Shown here piece by piece: positions 1-8,438 of a stretch of DNA of 64,000 nt (positions are counted from its first letter, which is position 1; the number at the start of each line of letters is the position of its first letter). Position numbers and translations under genes: made by a program. Under the pieces are notes generated by a model. That model was not told where the DNA came from, ran no database searches, and worked only from the letters and a program-made list of their open reading frames with translations. The stretch is from Humibacillus xanthopallidus (GTDB lineage: Bacteria > Actinomycetota > Actinomycetes > Actinomycetales > Dermatophilaceae), in contig NZ_VFQF01000002.1 of the NCBI RefSeq assembly GCF_006717145.1, forward strand, positions 868,001 to 932,000, written 5' to 3'.

Positions 1-377
1 TCAAGCTCATAGATCCACGTCGTGTCGGGCAGGGGATCCTGCAGGGTGACGACCCGGTCGGTACTCGTCATTCCGCCGAAGAACGGGATCGCCGCCGATG
101 CGCCCCAGTTGCGGGCCGGCTCGAGGGCGACGAGGTGGAGCACGAGCGTGTCCCCGGGCTCCGCCCCTTCGACGTAGAAGGGCCCGGTCTGCGGGTTGAC
201 GAAGCGTAGGTCGACCTTGGCGCTCGAGAGGTCGTCGATGCTGCGCAGGGCCCCGCCGAAGGCGTCGTCGGACCATAGCCGCAGGGCTGTGCCGGGCCTG
301 ACGCGCATGGCCGGTGCGGCTCCACCGAACGTGTAGGCGTACTGGTCGCGCGAAGGCGTGTACTCGATGACGTCCAT
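1..377 (-). CDS. Acetamidase/formamidase family protein (N-terminal part, runs off window)
   Basis: Predicted amidohydrolase releasing ammonia from formamide or short amides in the cytoplasm. The frame opens at an ATG at 377 (MDVIEYTPSRDQYAYTFGG) and stays open to base 1, giving about 125 residues of the N-terminal beta-rich domain. Recognisable family features are the Y-x-F-G-G start region, the VRPGTALRLWSDDAFGG stretch and the FYVEGAEPGDTLVLHL motif. The start follows the stop of the upstream oxidase gene by 8 bp, with GAGGTAG overlapping that stop as a ribosome site, so the two form an operon. The C-terminal half is outside the window. This is chromosomal flank, not island DNA. The family call rests on motif recognition only. 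Confidence 0.75.
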   Translation of the reverse strand, partial: MDVIEYTPSRDQYAYTFGGAAPAMRVRPGTALRLWSDDAFGGALRSIDDLSSAKVDLRFVNPQTGPFYVEGAEPGDTLVLHLVALEPARNWGASAAIPFFGGMTSTDRVVTLQDPLPDTTWIYEL

Positions 378-385
378 GGTCGAAA

Positions 386-1609
386 CTACCTCGCGTCCTT
401 GCGGATCCGCACGTGCTCGTGCCGTAGGTCGTCGACGCGGGTGACACCGAGCAGGGCAAGGGTGGCTGACACCTCGCGCAGGAGGATGTCGGCGGCTCGT
501 TGCACCCCCCGCTCGCCGCCGGCCATGAGGCCGTAGAGATACGCCCGCCCCACCAGTACAGCCCGGGCTCCCTGGGCCACGGCCGCGACGACGTCGCTGC
601 CCGACATGACGCCGCCGTCGACGTAGACCTCTGCTCTGTCGCCGACCGCCTCAACGACCGCGGGGAGCACCTCGAGGGGTGTGGCAGAGCGGTCGAGTTG
701 TCGTCCACCGTGGTTCGACACGACGACCGCGTCGGCACCTGCATCGACGACGGCCCGCGCATCCTCGACGGTCAGGATGCCCTTGACCACGAGTGGCCCG
801 TCCCAGATCGAGCGGAGCCAGACGAGGTCGGCGATCGTCGCGGCGGGGTCGAAGAGCCGGCCGACGAGCTCGGCCACGGTGCCCTCGAAGCGGTTGAGCG
901 AGGCGAACTCGAGCGGCTCCGTGGTCAGCAGATCGAACCACCAGGCCGGGTGCAAGGCGCCGTCCACGAAAGTGCTGAGCGACAGCGACGGCGGGATCGT
1001 CAGGCCGTTGCGCACGTCGCGTAGGCGCGGGCCGGCGACGGGCGTGTCGACGGTGAGGACGAGCGCCTCGTAGCCGGACTCGTGGGCCCGCGCCACGAAG
1101 TCCCGACTCGCCTCGCGGTCGCGCCACAGGTAGAGCTGGAACCAGCGTCGACCCTCCGGAGCCACGTCGGCGAGCGACTCGATCGAGGTCGTGCCCATCG
1201 TGGACAGGGCATAGGGGATGCCTGTCCGGGCGGCCACCCGGGCGACGGCGCCCTCACCCTCGGTGTGCATCATTCGGGTGAAGCCCGTCGGGGCGAACAC
1301 GATGGGCGCGGCGGCGGGTCGCCCGAGGATGACCGTCGCGGCCTCCACCTCGGACACGTCTTGAAGGACGTGGGGTCGGAACTCGATCCGGGCGTAAGCC
1401 TCTCGCGAGCGCAGCATCGCGATCTCGTCACCGGCGCCGCCATCGGTGTAGTCAAAGACGGCTCGGGGTGCCCGTCTCCGCGCTAACCGCCGCAAGTCCG
1501 CTATGGACGCTGTCTTAGCCAGCCGCCGATCGGTCGGGTTGAGCGGCGCCTTCCTCGGATGGAGGATCGGCTGCAAGTCGGACCAGTGCGGCCGATGTCG
1601 GGCGGTCAT
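386..1609 (-). CDS. FMN-dependent alpha-hydroxy-acid oxidase/dehydrogenase
   Basis: A 407-residue TIM-barrel flavoenzyme that oxidises an L-2-hydroxy acid (lactate-, glycolate- or mandelate-like) to the 2-oxo acid using FMN. Family landmarks seen: VFDYTDGGAGDE near residue 51, FAPTGF near 105, FQLYLW near 157, TVDTP near 187, the FMN lysine in LVVKGILT near 276, and SNHGGRQLD at 298-306, which holds the catalytic histidine. DGGVMSGSDVVAAVAQGA and VLVGRAYLYG bind the FMN phosphate. Length fits the lactate 2-monooxygenase/LldD range. It is followed 8 bp later by the amidase gene, so the pair may process a nitrogenous hydroxy-acid or amide substrate; the exact substrate cannot be told. An N-terminal extension of about 30 residues may mean the real start is internal. 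Confidence 0.88.
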   Translation of the reverse strand: MTARHRPHWSDLQPILHPRKAPLNPTDRRLAKTASIADLRRLARRRAPRAVFDYTDGGAGDEIAMLRSREAYARIEFRPHVLQDVSEVEAATVILGRPAAAPIVFAPTGFTRMMHTEGEGAVARVAARTGIPYALSTMGTTSIESLADVAPEGRRWFQLYLWRDREASRDFVARAHESGYEALVLTVDTPVAGPRLRDVRNGLTIPPSLSLSTFVDGALHPAWWFDLLTTEPLEFASLNRFEGTVAELVGRLFDPAATIADLVWLRSIWDGPLVVKGILTVEDARAVVDAGADAVVVSNHGGRQLDRSATPLEVLPAVVEAVGDRAEVYVDGGVMSGSDVVAAVAQGARAVLVGRAYLYGLMAGGERGVQRAADILLREVSATLALLGVTRVDDLRHEHVRIRKDAR

Positions 1610-1725
1610 CTTCGAGTTCTACACGACCGTCCCCAGCAGAGGAAGACGGCTCGGGACGAAGCCACATGCGGAAGCCGGCGGACTCACGTCCGGACACGGG
1701 GCATGTGAACCGCAGCAATAGATTG

Positions 1726-1767
1726 TGGCCAGAGGCGGGGTCGAACCGCCGACCTTCCGATTTTCAG
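1726..1767 (-). repeat. Displaced 3' half of tRNA-Phe (left attachment site, attL)
   Basis: On the minus strand this reads as the anticodon loop through the discriminator base of tRNA-Phe. The T arm is intact, and the acceptor strand differs by one base from the complete gene at 62940-63016. The core 1741-1767 is identical over 27 bp to 62958-62984. No 5' half accompanies it and there is no encoded CCA. This is the expected scar when an element integrates into the 3' part of a tRNA gene and supplies a replacement end. DNA to the left is chromosomal, DNA to the right is the island. Confidence 0.85.
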
Positions 1768-1809
1768 CCACGCGCATCACCGCAGGTCAAACGCCGTTTG
1801 GGGTTGGCC

Positions 1810-1828
1810 GTGCAACGAGCCGTGCAAC
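1810..1828 (+). promoter_or_regulatory. Left arm-type repeat, candidate integrase binding site
   Basis: The sequence GTGCAACGAGCCGTGCAAC contains GTGCAAC twice, 11 bp apart. An 18/19 match in the same orientation lies at 62805-62823, just inside the other end of the island. Paired direct heptamers near both cores are the usual layout of arm sites for tyrosine integrases; the binding role is inferred. Confidence 0.55.
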
Positions 1829-1917
1829 AAAGGCATGACTTTGGCGCATGCCGCGGCCAAGCCGAGTCGCGGCCTTGCATCGCCCCGGCTCCTCCGCATT
1901 TCTTTTTGTTACAAAGG

Positions 1918-3404
1918 GGCTCATGGGACCTGAGTGTGGGGTGAGCACGGCGCGCCGGACTCCAGTGAGGCCTGGATAGGGGTCGAGGCCCTTCAGGATT
2001 GGTAGCGACCAAGCAACCGTTCCGAAGGACCTCGACATGAGCGAGCCTACGGCGTGCGCTGCCGCGCGCTGCCATCCGTCCCCGTCGTATTGCGACAGCT
2101 GTGACCTGCTGGTGGGCCTCGAGTGTCTGCACGTGACCTCGGTCGAACAGGACGACGCCGGCTTGGTGGTGATGGTCGAGTCGGCACCGGCGCCGATGGG
2201 CTGCCCTGGCTGCGGGGTCGTCGCTTACGCGCACGGGCGGGTCACCGTGGAGCTGGTGGACCTGCCCTGTTTCGAGCGGCCGGTCCGGCTGCGCTGGGTC
2301 AAGCGCCGATGGTCCTGTGCCGAACCAGTCTGTGCGACTGGAACGTTCGTCGAACAGGACGAGACCGTGGCCCGGCCGCGGGGGTTGTTGACGGTTCGGG
2401 CGTGCTGGTGGGCGATCGAGCAGATCCGCCGCGAGCACGCCTCGGTCGCTGGCGTCGCCCGCCAGCTCGGCTGCTCGTGGAAGACGGTGTGGCGCTCCAT
2501 CCGGCCGCTGCTCGAAGCCCTGGACGCGGACCCGGCCCGGTTCGACGGCGTGGCCACCCTCGGCGTCGACGAGCACGTGTGGCACCACGTGTCCCCGCTC
2601 AAGCGCGGACCGAAGGAGCTGACCGGGATGGTCGACCTGACCCGCCACCCGGACCCGAAGGACCCCGACAAGCTGATCGTCCGTGCGCGGCTGCTCGACC
2701 TCGTGCCCGGCCGGTCCGGGACGGTGTACCGCAACTGGCTGATCGAACGCGGCGACGCCTTCCGCGCCGGCGTGCAGGTCGCCACCCTGGACCCGTTCCA
2801 CGGGTACAAGAACGCCATCGACGACCAGCTCGACGAGGCCGCGTCCGTCCTTGACGCGTTCCACGTCGTCAAGCTCGGCGGGCAGGCCCTCGACGAGATC
2901 CGCCGCCGCGTGCAGCAGGCGATCCACGGACACCGCGGCCGCAAGGGCGACCCGCTGTACGGCATCCGCAACATCCTGCGCCTCGGACTCCAGCACCTGT
3001 CCGAGAAGCAGCGCGCCCGGATCGAGGCCGCGTTCGCCGCCGACGAACGCCACGACGAGGTCCACATCGCGTGGCAGGCCGTCCACCAGCTGCGCTCCGC
3101 GTACACCGCCAAGGACCTGGCCGCCGGCAAGAAGATCGCGCTCAAGGTCATCGACTCCTTCCCGTCCTGCCCGATCCCGGAGATCGCCCGACTTGGGCGG
3201 ACCCTGCGCAGGTGGCGGGCCGAGTTCCTCGCCTATTTCGACACCGCCCGTTCCAGCAACGGTGGGACCGAGGCGATCAACGGTCTGATCGAGCTGCACC
3301 GCCGGATCGCGCGAGGCTTTCGCAACAGGCACAACTACCGGCTACGGATGCTCCTCATCGGAGGAGGGCTGATCCCATGACCCCACACCCAGGTCCCATG
3401 AGCC
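1918..3404 (+). mobile_element. ISL3-family insertion sequence, complete
   Basis: The element is 1487 bp with imperfect inverted ends of about 25 bp (1918-1942 and 3380-3404, GGCTCATGGGACCTG...). It is flanked on both sides by the same 8 bp TACAAAGG (1910-1917 and 3405-3412). Eight-base duplications are typical for ISL3, and a perfect pair implies a recent insertion that has not been rearranged. It landed just inside the left end of the island. Confidence 0.92.
2037..3380 (+). CDS. ISL3-family transposase
   Basis: A 447-residue DDE transposase. An N-terminal zinc-binding region (CPGCGVVAYAHGR ... WSCAEPVC, about residues 59-100) is followed by a helix-turn-helix stretch (VAGVARQLGCSWKTVWRSI). 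The catalytic core has Asp in LGVDEHVWHH, Asp in ATLDPFHGYKNA and Glu in NGGTEAINGLIELHRR. The start ATG at 2037 is preceded by AAGGA about 7 bp upstream. The frame is uninterrupted, so this is probably the active ISL3 source in the window. Three other ISL3-type sequences here (12.6-13.6, 17.8-19.4 and 55.4-56.7 kb) are all broken. Confidence 0.93.
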   Translation: MSEPTACAAARCHPSPSYCDSCDLLVGLECLHVTSVEQDDAGLVVMVESAPAPMGCPGCGVVAYAHGRVTVELVDLPCFERPVRLRWVKRRWSCAEPVCATGTFVEQDETVARPRGLLTVRACWWAIEQIRREHASVAGVARQLGCSWKTVWRSIRPLLEALDADPARFDGVATLGVDEHVWHHVSPLKRGPKELTGMVDLTRHPDPKDPDKLIVRARLLDLVPGRSGTVYRNWLIERGDAFRAGVQVATLDPFHGYKNAIDDQLDEAASVLDAFHVVKLGGQALDEIRRRVQQAIHGHRGRKGDPLYGIRNILRLGLQHLSEKQRARIEAAFAADERHDEVHIAWQAVHQLRSAYTAKDLAAGKKIALKVIDSFPSCPIPEIARLGRTLRRWRAEFLAYFDTARSSNGGTEAINGLIELHRRIARGFRNRHNYRLRMLLIGGGLIP

Positions 3405-3704
3405 TACAAAGGGCCCTCAGGAACGAAGGTCAGATACACCCGCCGGCTGGCGACGTTGAGGCGCCCTTGCTCGGTCCCTGGTCCTGCATGACCGATTGAT
3501 GACCAAGCTGTGCCGTCATCCTCCTACAGGCGACTCAGGTGCGTGAGGGCGGCTTGAAGTCCGCGAGAGGGCGGACCGGACGGACACCGCACTCGTGTGC
3601 GGCCGCTTGGCGACCCGTCGCTGGACTCTTGCCGAACGGACAGATAGATGCGCTCGGACCAACGGTGGTCCGGAGTCGCAGCCAAGGAGGAAGGAAGTCC
3701 AATA

Positions 3705-5468
3705 ATGACGATGAAGCCTACTTGGGGCGAGGCAAGGTCGCGGCGGACGACTGAAGCGAACCGAAGTCGCGCACTCGAACGCACCACCCTGGTCGTTACC
3801 GAGCACAATCACATCAGGCCAGTCTCCTGGACCGTGAGGTTGCTGTTGTCGGTTCTCATGGGCCTTGGCAGCATCCTCGCGTTTTCGATTCCGGAGGCAA
3901 GCGCGACTCCGTGGAACAACACGATTGTGAAGCAGTCGCAGCGTCCGTCCGACCCGACGTCCTGGTTGTTGGTCCAGGGCCAGCGGTACTGGATTCCAGA
4001 CGGAGGCACGTTCCAGTGCCTTCAGGCCTCCGGTGTGCCGGGGCCGTACTACCTCTCGGATGCCGAGCTCAACAGCCTGCCCGATCAGACGGGGCAGCGC
4101 GCCTCCTGTGGCGCGGGAAACAATCCCCGGGGCTCGCTCGACGACGCGACCTCCACGTCGGCGAACCAGCTCAGCATTCGGGGATGGGCGACGGACCCCA
4201 ACGTGCGGACGCGGTCCATCGACGTCCACATCTACGTGGGTGGCCAGGCGGGAGCAGCAGGGGCGCAAGGGTTCAACATCGGTGCCGCCCGCACCTACCG
4301 CCCGGACGTCGACAGCGCGTTCCCCGGGGATGGGAACTACCACGGTTTCGACGCCGTGATCAACACAAGCAAGACCGGCAACCAGACGGTCTGTGCCTAC
4401 GGGATCAACGTCGGACCGGGAGACAACGTGCTCCTCGGCTGTCGAACCGTGTTCATCCTGCCCCCCCTGAGTTCTGTGTCCACCGCGATTGTGAAGCAGT
4501 CGCAGCGTCCGTCCGACCCGACGTCCTGGTTGTTGGTCCAGGGCCAGCGGTACTGGATTCCAGACGGAGGCACGTTCCAGTGCCTTCAGGCCTCCGGTGT
4601 GCCGGGGCCGTACTACCTCTCGGATGCCGAGCTCAACAGCTTGCCCGATCAGACGGGGCAGCGCGCCTCCTGTGGCGCGGGAAACAATCCCCGGGGCTCG
4701 CTCGACGACGCGACCTCCACGTCGGCGAACCAGCTCAGCATTCGGGGATGGGCGACGGACCCCAACGTGCGGACGCGGTCCATCGACGTCCACATCTACG
4801 TGGGTGGCCAGGCGGGAGCAGCAGGGGCGCAAGGGTTCAACATCGGTGCCGCCCGCACCTACCGCCCGGACGTCAACAGCGCGTTCCCCGGGGATGGGAA
4901 CTACCACGGTTTCGACGCCGTGATCAACACAAGCAAGACCGGCAACCAGACGGTCTGTGCCTACGGGATCAACGTCGGACCGGGAGACAACGTGCTCCTC
5001 GGCTGCCGAACCGTGTTCATAAAGTACGACTTGCCTGGCCAGCAGATCGTAGACCGGGCCAGATCCTTCGCGCTCGGCAGTTGGGGCGGTCAATGCAAGG
5101 TCTTCGCCGGCAACGTCGTCAATGCAGTCCTGCAGAACAACGGCGTCGCCGCCGCAATCGGCGGATACGGTTCACCGGGAGGGACCTACTTCGGAGCGTA
5201 TGCGTCTGCTGGTGCGACTTTGGTGGATGTCGCCAAGGCTCAGCCTGGCGACCTCATCCAGGCCATCCGCTCGGATCAGAAGAACTTGGACTACCCGTCA
5301 ACTGTTGGGCTGCATACCGCCGTCATTGTTGGCCTGACAACCAAGGCCGGCACCTTCATCGTACGTGACTCGAACTGGACCCTGAACGAGAGCGTCAACG
5401 AGCACTCATGGGATACGGCCCGATGGGCCAAAGACAAAGGGGTGGCAATCTACGTCTGGAGGTTCTGA
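3705..5468 (+). CDS. Secreted protein with duplicated wall-binding-like module and C-terminal CHAP-like peptidase domain
   Basis: About 587 residues. The start is set by AAGGAGGAAGG at 3684-3694 before ATG 3705. A basic N terminus and one hydrophobic segment (LLLSVLMGLGSILAFSI), ending ASA, form a likely Sec signal. The mature part carries two copies of a module of about 178 residues: a YWIPDGGTFQCL half and a GWATDPNVRTRSIDVHIYVGG half, the latter common in actinobacterial exported proteins. The last 145 residues resemble a CHAP/NlpC-type amidase: Cys in GGQCKVFAGNVVN, His in LHTAVIVG and Asn/Asp in VRDSNW. Expected role is cell-wall hydrolysis or remodelling outside the membrane. A 300-bp stretch before the start (3405-3704) holds nothing else I recognise. 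Wall-binding is inferred. Confidence 0.72.
   Translation: MTMKPTWGEARSRRTTEANRSRALERTTLVVTEHNHIRPVSWTVRLLLSVLMGLGSILAFSIPEASATPWNNTIVKQSQRPSDPTSWLLVQGQRYWIPDGGTFQCLQASGVPGPYYLSDAELNSLPDQTGQRASCGAGNNPRGSLDDATSTSANQLSIRGWATDPNVRTRSIDVHIYVGGQAGAAGAQGFNIGAARTYRPDVDSAFPGDGNYHGFDAVINTSKTGNQTVCAYGINVGPGDNVLLGCRTVFILPPLSSVSTAIVKQSQRPSDPTSWLLVQGQRYWIPDGGTFQCLQASGVPGPYYLSDAELNSLPDQTGQRASCGAGNNPRGSLDDATSTSANQLSIRGWATDPNVRTRSIDVHIYVGGQAGAAGAQGFNIGAARTYRPDVNSAFPGDGNYHGFDAVINTSKTGNQTVCAYGINVGPGDNVLLGCRTVFIKYDLPGQQIVDRARSFALGSWGGQCKVFAGNVVNAVLQNNGVAAAIGGYGSPGGTYFGAYASAGATLVDVAKAQPGDLIQAIRSDQKNLDYPSTVGLHTAVIVGLTTKAGTFIVRDSNWTLNESVNEHSWDTARWAKDKGVAIYVWRF
3922..4456 (+). repeat. Tandem intragenic repeat, copy 1 (535 bp)
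   Basis: Nearly identical to 4486-5020 at an offset of 564 bp, with a 29-bp linker between copies. By eye I found only three base differences, one of which changes Asp to Asn. Such a low divergence means recent duplication or ongoing gene conversion of the module. Confidence 0.95.
4486..5020 (+). repeat. Tandem intragenic repeat, copy 2 (535 bp)
   Basis: Second copy of the module at 3922-4456, in frame with it. Copy number could change by slippage or recombination, altering the spacing between membrane and CHAP domain. Confidence 0.95.
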
Positions 5469-5511
5469 GCACAAGAAGTTCCCTTGTCGCGGGACACTCC
5501 CTAGCCAATCG

Positions 5512-5553
5512 GGGCCGGTCAAGAGCTTCGGGTTGAGCGCTCTTGGCCGGCCC
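5512..5553 (+). terminator. Hairpin after the CHAP gene
   Basis: A 15-bp stem (GGGCCGGTCAAGAGC paired with GCTCTTGGCCGGCCC, one G-T pair) with a 12-base loop starts 43 bp after the stop codon. There is no T-run, as is common for actinobacterial terminators. The rest of 5469-6004 holds no gene I can support. Confidence 0.6.
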
Positions 5554-6004
5554 TGGCGGATAGGCCCGCGAGAAGGAACCGACTCCCAGTCCAAGATGGA
5601 CGAGAGCTGAACGGTCGAGGAGCTACATGGTTTCGCCGAGCTCCGGCGACTGATGTGATTCCTCATGGGGACTAAGGGTACGCAGGCCTGATCGACAAGC
5701 TTGACGGCCTACTTTTCGAGGCTCGGTGGGGTAGGGCGTGCGCCGAGAGCATCATCAAGTCAGCGTCGCCGCTGGCTGGGGAATGTCCCGCCGCAATAGC
5801 CGCCCACAGCCGCAGACACTTCCAGATTGCGACATGGTGACCGATGCTCCCCCGTGGGAGGACCGCCTGGGAGAAACGACCATCATGTTGCGGAGTCCGT
5901 GAGATCTCGCAATTCGTGTGCCTGCGAGTGCTGGATCGAGGACGATGGCGCCAGCCTCGGCTAGGCCTACCCGTTCAAACCACGACGACCTCACTGGAGA
6001 AGCG

Positions 6005-8437
6005 ATGCCGAAGACCCAAGCGGGGTCGCGCCGCGACGCGCAGATGGGAGTCGTGGTGGATTCCTCAGGGAGGCCCCGGTACACCCTCGAGCGACTGCTC
6101 GACGAGGGTGGCAGCGAGGGCCGGATCTTCTTGGCTACAGACGCGGAGACGCATGACGTAGTCGCGCTGAAACAGTTCACCAGCGATCTGGGGGCGAACG
6201 TCTCCGGCCGTGACCTCGGGGTTCGACTGCGAACGCTGCGGGGCGTCTCGCTTCAACTGCGGAACGTGCGCGGCCTGGTCGGATACCTCGACCCGTTCGA
6301 AGGAGAGGTGCGCGGCGTCGACTGGGGACGCTCCGGGTGGTGGCTGCCCATGGAGTTCGTGTCTGGGGAAAGCCTCGCCACCGTGCTACGCCGCGGTGTA
6401 GATGCTCGGACGCGGCAAAGGCTCCTCGACGGTCTGGGCATGATCGCGACGACCCTGGAACAGCTCGCCGAGCTGCAACCTCCAGTCGCGCACCGCGACG
6501 TCAAGCCGGCCAACATCATGGTCCGCACCCGATCCGACGGGGCGCTGGAGTGCATCCTCGTCGATATCGGGCTCATGGCACGCGCCGATCGCCAGCACTT
6601 CAGCACGGTGGGCAGTAACGGCTACATGGCCCCTGAGCTGTTGGACGCCCGGCCCGTGCCCCGAGAGCAGCTCCACCTCGCCGACTGGTACTCGTTCACG
6701 GCGCTCCTCTACGCCGTGGTCGTTGGCACCAACCCTCCGTCGGCACCGGAACGATGGCCGGCAGCTTTGTCGTCGGCCGGGGTCCCTGAGCGTCTCGCGG
6801 AACCACTGATCTCTGCGGGGCAAGCCCCGCCCACAATGCGACCCCCTCCCAGCGTCCTCATCCACGCGCTGTTGGCTGAGGATGAGACCCAGTTGACCAC
6901 ATTGACACCCCCGACGCACCGGAGGTGGGCTCGCATCGCCGGCTTTGCTCTTGCGGCCGCGCTCACTCTCGGAGGTTCATGGGCCTATGCCACCGGGACG
7001 ATCGGCACGGCCTCAGGTTCGGTGCCGAGCTCAGCGCTGAACGGCCCCACAACGGCGCCCTCCGAGCCCGTCACCGGCACGGCGACCGACGTCGTGAAGG
7101 CAACCAAGTCGGCTGATGGCTACGGCCAGCATCGCATCGGCGTGTCGTCGGTCTTGTGCCTGGCGATGAGCACGGGCCTGAGGTGCGCGGGTAACAACGA
7201 GTCCGGAATGCTTGGCGAGGGGAGCACAACCGACCGGCCTGGACTGGTCACGCCGATGGGTTTCGGCTCGGCCAAGTCGGTGGCCGTGGGCACGGGTCAA
7301 GTCTGCGCCGTCGCCGATGATGCGACCCTGTGGTGCTGGGGCGGCGCGGGCGCGGGGAGCAACCCTGGGGCCAGCCAAAACGCCCGGCCAAACGTTGTCG
7401 CGGGATTGACGGACGTGACGGCAGTTGAGGTGCACGACAACGGGGCGTGCGCGATCTCTTCCGGGTCGGTCTGGTGCTGGGGCTCGAACTCCTGGGGTGA
7501 GGTGGGGAACGGACAGACCAGCGACCGCGCCATCGACAAGCCCGTACGGATCAAGACGATCAGTGACGCGGTCGCAGTCGCGCCCTATTGCGCCCTGCGT
7601 GCGACGGGCGCCTTGCTGTGCTGGAGGCCGGTCGGGCGGGCAGATGTCTTGAAGCCCCAACTCCCACACGTCGTGAAGGGACTGCCACCAGTGACTGCAA
7701 TCGCGGGCACCGAGAGCGTGACCTGTGCAGTAGCTGGAGGCGGGGTGTACTGCTGGGGTTCGGGCGATGCGGACAGACAGTACGACACGCCCTGGTACAG
7801 CGACATGGCTCCGCAACGGGTCACCGGTTTGAACGAGGCAACACGGATAGCTGTGGGGTCAACGCACGCATGCGCGCTGGCCAGTGGCGGCAGCATCTGG
7901 TGCTGGGGCGGCAACTTCGGCGGCGCGCTCGGCAATGGGACGGTCACCGACTCCCCGACTCCGATCCGAGTCAGTGGCGACCTGGTCGCGGACGATATCG
8001 CGGCAGGAGGGTCCACGACGTGCGCCATCAAGGATGACGACGCGTGGTGCTGGGGCAGCAACTACTCGGGTCAGTTCGCTGACGGAACCAACACGGCGCG
8101 GCTCCGCCCGGTACAAGTCGGAGTCAGCCTCCGAAACGAGCGTGCCGTCTCCCTCGCTGCGATCCAGTCGACCGCGGAGCTTCATCTGGATCCGTGCAAC
8201 AACTGCGATGTGCCGATGCCAGCGTCGATGTTTCAGGTAGAGCTTTTCGAGAAGGCGCTGGTGAAGCTGGGGTTCCTCGACCCGAATGACGTGCTCCGGG
8301 GCTACGGCCCGGCGACTTTCAAGGCGGTGGAAGAGTTCCAACGGTCGCGCCACTCGGCCGTCGTCGACGGGATTGTCGGACCGAAGGAGCTTGCCCTGAT
8401 TGGCCGGCAGTCTGAGCTCTTTGAGGCGGCACCCTGA
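6005..8437 (+). CDS. Transmembrane Ser/Thr protein kinase with RCC1-like repeats and peptidoglycan-binding domain
   Basis: 810 residues from ATG 6005, chosen because GGAG lies 5 bp upstream; an earlier in-frame ATG (5918) lacks a site. Kinase domain at about residues 20-300: Gly-loop LLDEGGSEGRIF, lysine in VVALKQF, catalytic loop HRDVKPANI, and VDIGL where DFG is usual, with the metal-binding Asp kept. One membrane span (ARIAGFALAAALTLGGSWAYA, about 308-330) puts the rest outside. The outer part has RCC1-type repeats marked by C-A-[IVL]-x-x-x-G-x-x-x-CWG (about 370-710) and a C-terminal PG_binding_1-like domain (AVEEFQRSRHSAVVDGIVGPKEL). It is likely a wall-sensing kinase. The next gene starts 1 bp after its stop. 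Confidence 0.85.
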   Translation: MPKTQAGSRRDAQMGVVVDSSGRPRYTLERLLDEGGSEGRIFLATDAETHDVVALKQFTSDLGANVSGRDLGVRLRTLRGVSLQLRNVRGLVGYLDPFEGEVRGVDWGRSGWWLPMEFVSGESLATVLRRGVDARTRQRLLDGLGMIATTLEQLAELQPPVAHRDVKPANIMVRTRSDGALECILVDIGLMARADRQHFSTVGSNGYMAPELLDARPVPREQLHLADWYSFTALLYAVVVGTNPPSAPERWPAALSSAGVPERLAEPLISAGQAPPTMRPPPSVLIHALLAEDETQLTTLTPPTHRRWARIAGFALAAALTLGGSWAYATGTIGTASGSVPSSALNGPTTAPSEPVTGTATDVVKATKSADGYGQHRIGVSSVLCLAMSTGLRCAGNNESGMLGEGSTTDRPGLVTPMGFGSAKSVAVGTGQVCAVADDATLWCWGGAGAGSNPGASQNARPNVVAGLTDVTAVEVHDNGACAISSGSVWCWGSNSWGEVGNGQTSDRAIDKPVRIKTISDAVAVAPYCALRATGALLCWRPVGRADVLKPQLPHVVKGLPPVTAIAGTESVTCAVAGGGVYCWGSGDADRQYDTPWYSDMAPQRVTGLNEATRIAVGSTHACALASGGSIWCWGGNFGGALGNGTVTDSPTPIRVSGDLVADDIAAGGSTTCAIKDDDAWCWGSNYSGQFADGTNTARLRPVQVGVSLRNERAVSLAAIQSTAELHLDPCNNCDVPMPASMFQVELFEKALVKLGFLDPNDVLRGYGPATFKAVEEFQRSRHSAVVDGIVGPKELALIGRQSELFEAAP

Positions 8438-8438
8438 T

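Noticed and set aside
1764-3332. Long minus-strand frame opposite the intact ISL3 transposase
   Set aside because: High-GC antisense shadow of a clear transposase gene.
3516-5093. 525-residue minus-strand frame containing two repeats
   Set aside because: Its repeats mirror the tandem modules of the plus-strand CHAP protein, which has an SD, signal peptide and domains.
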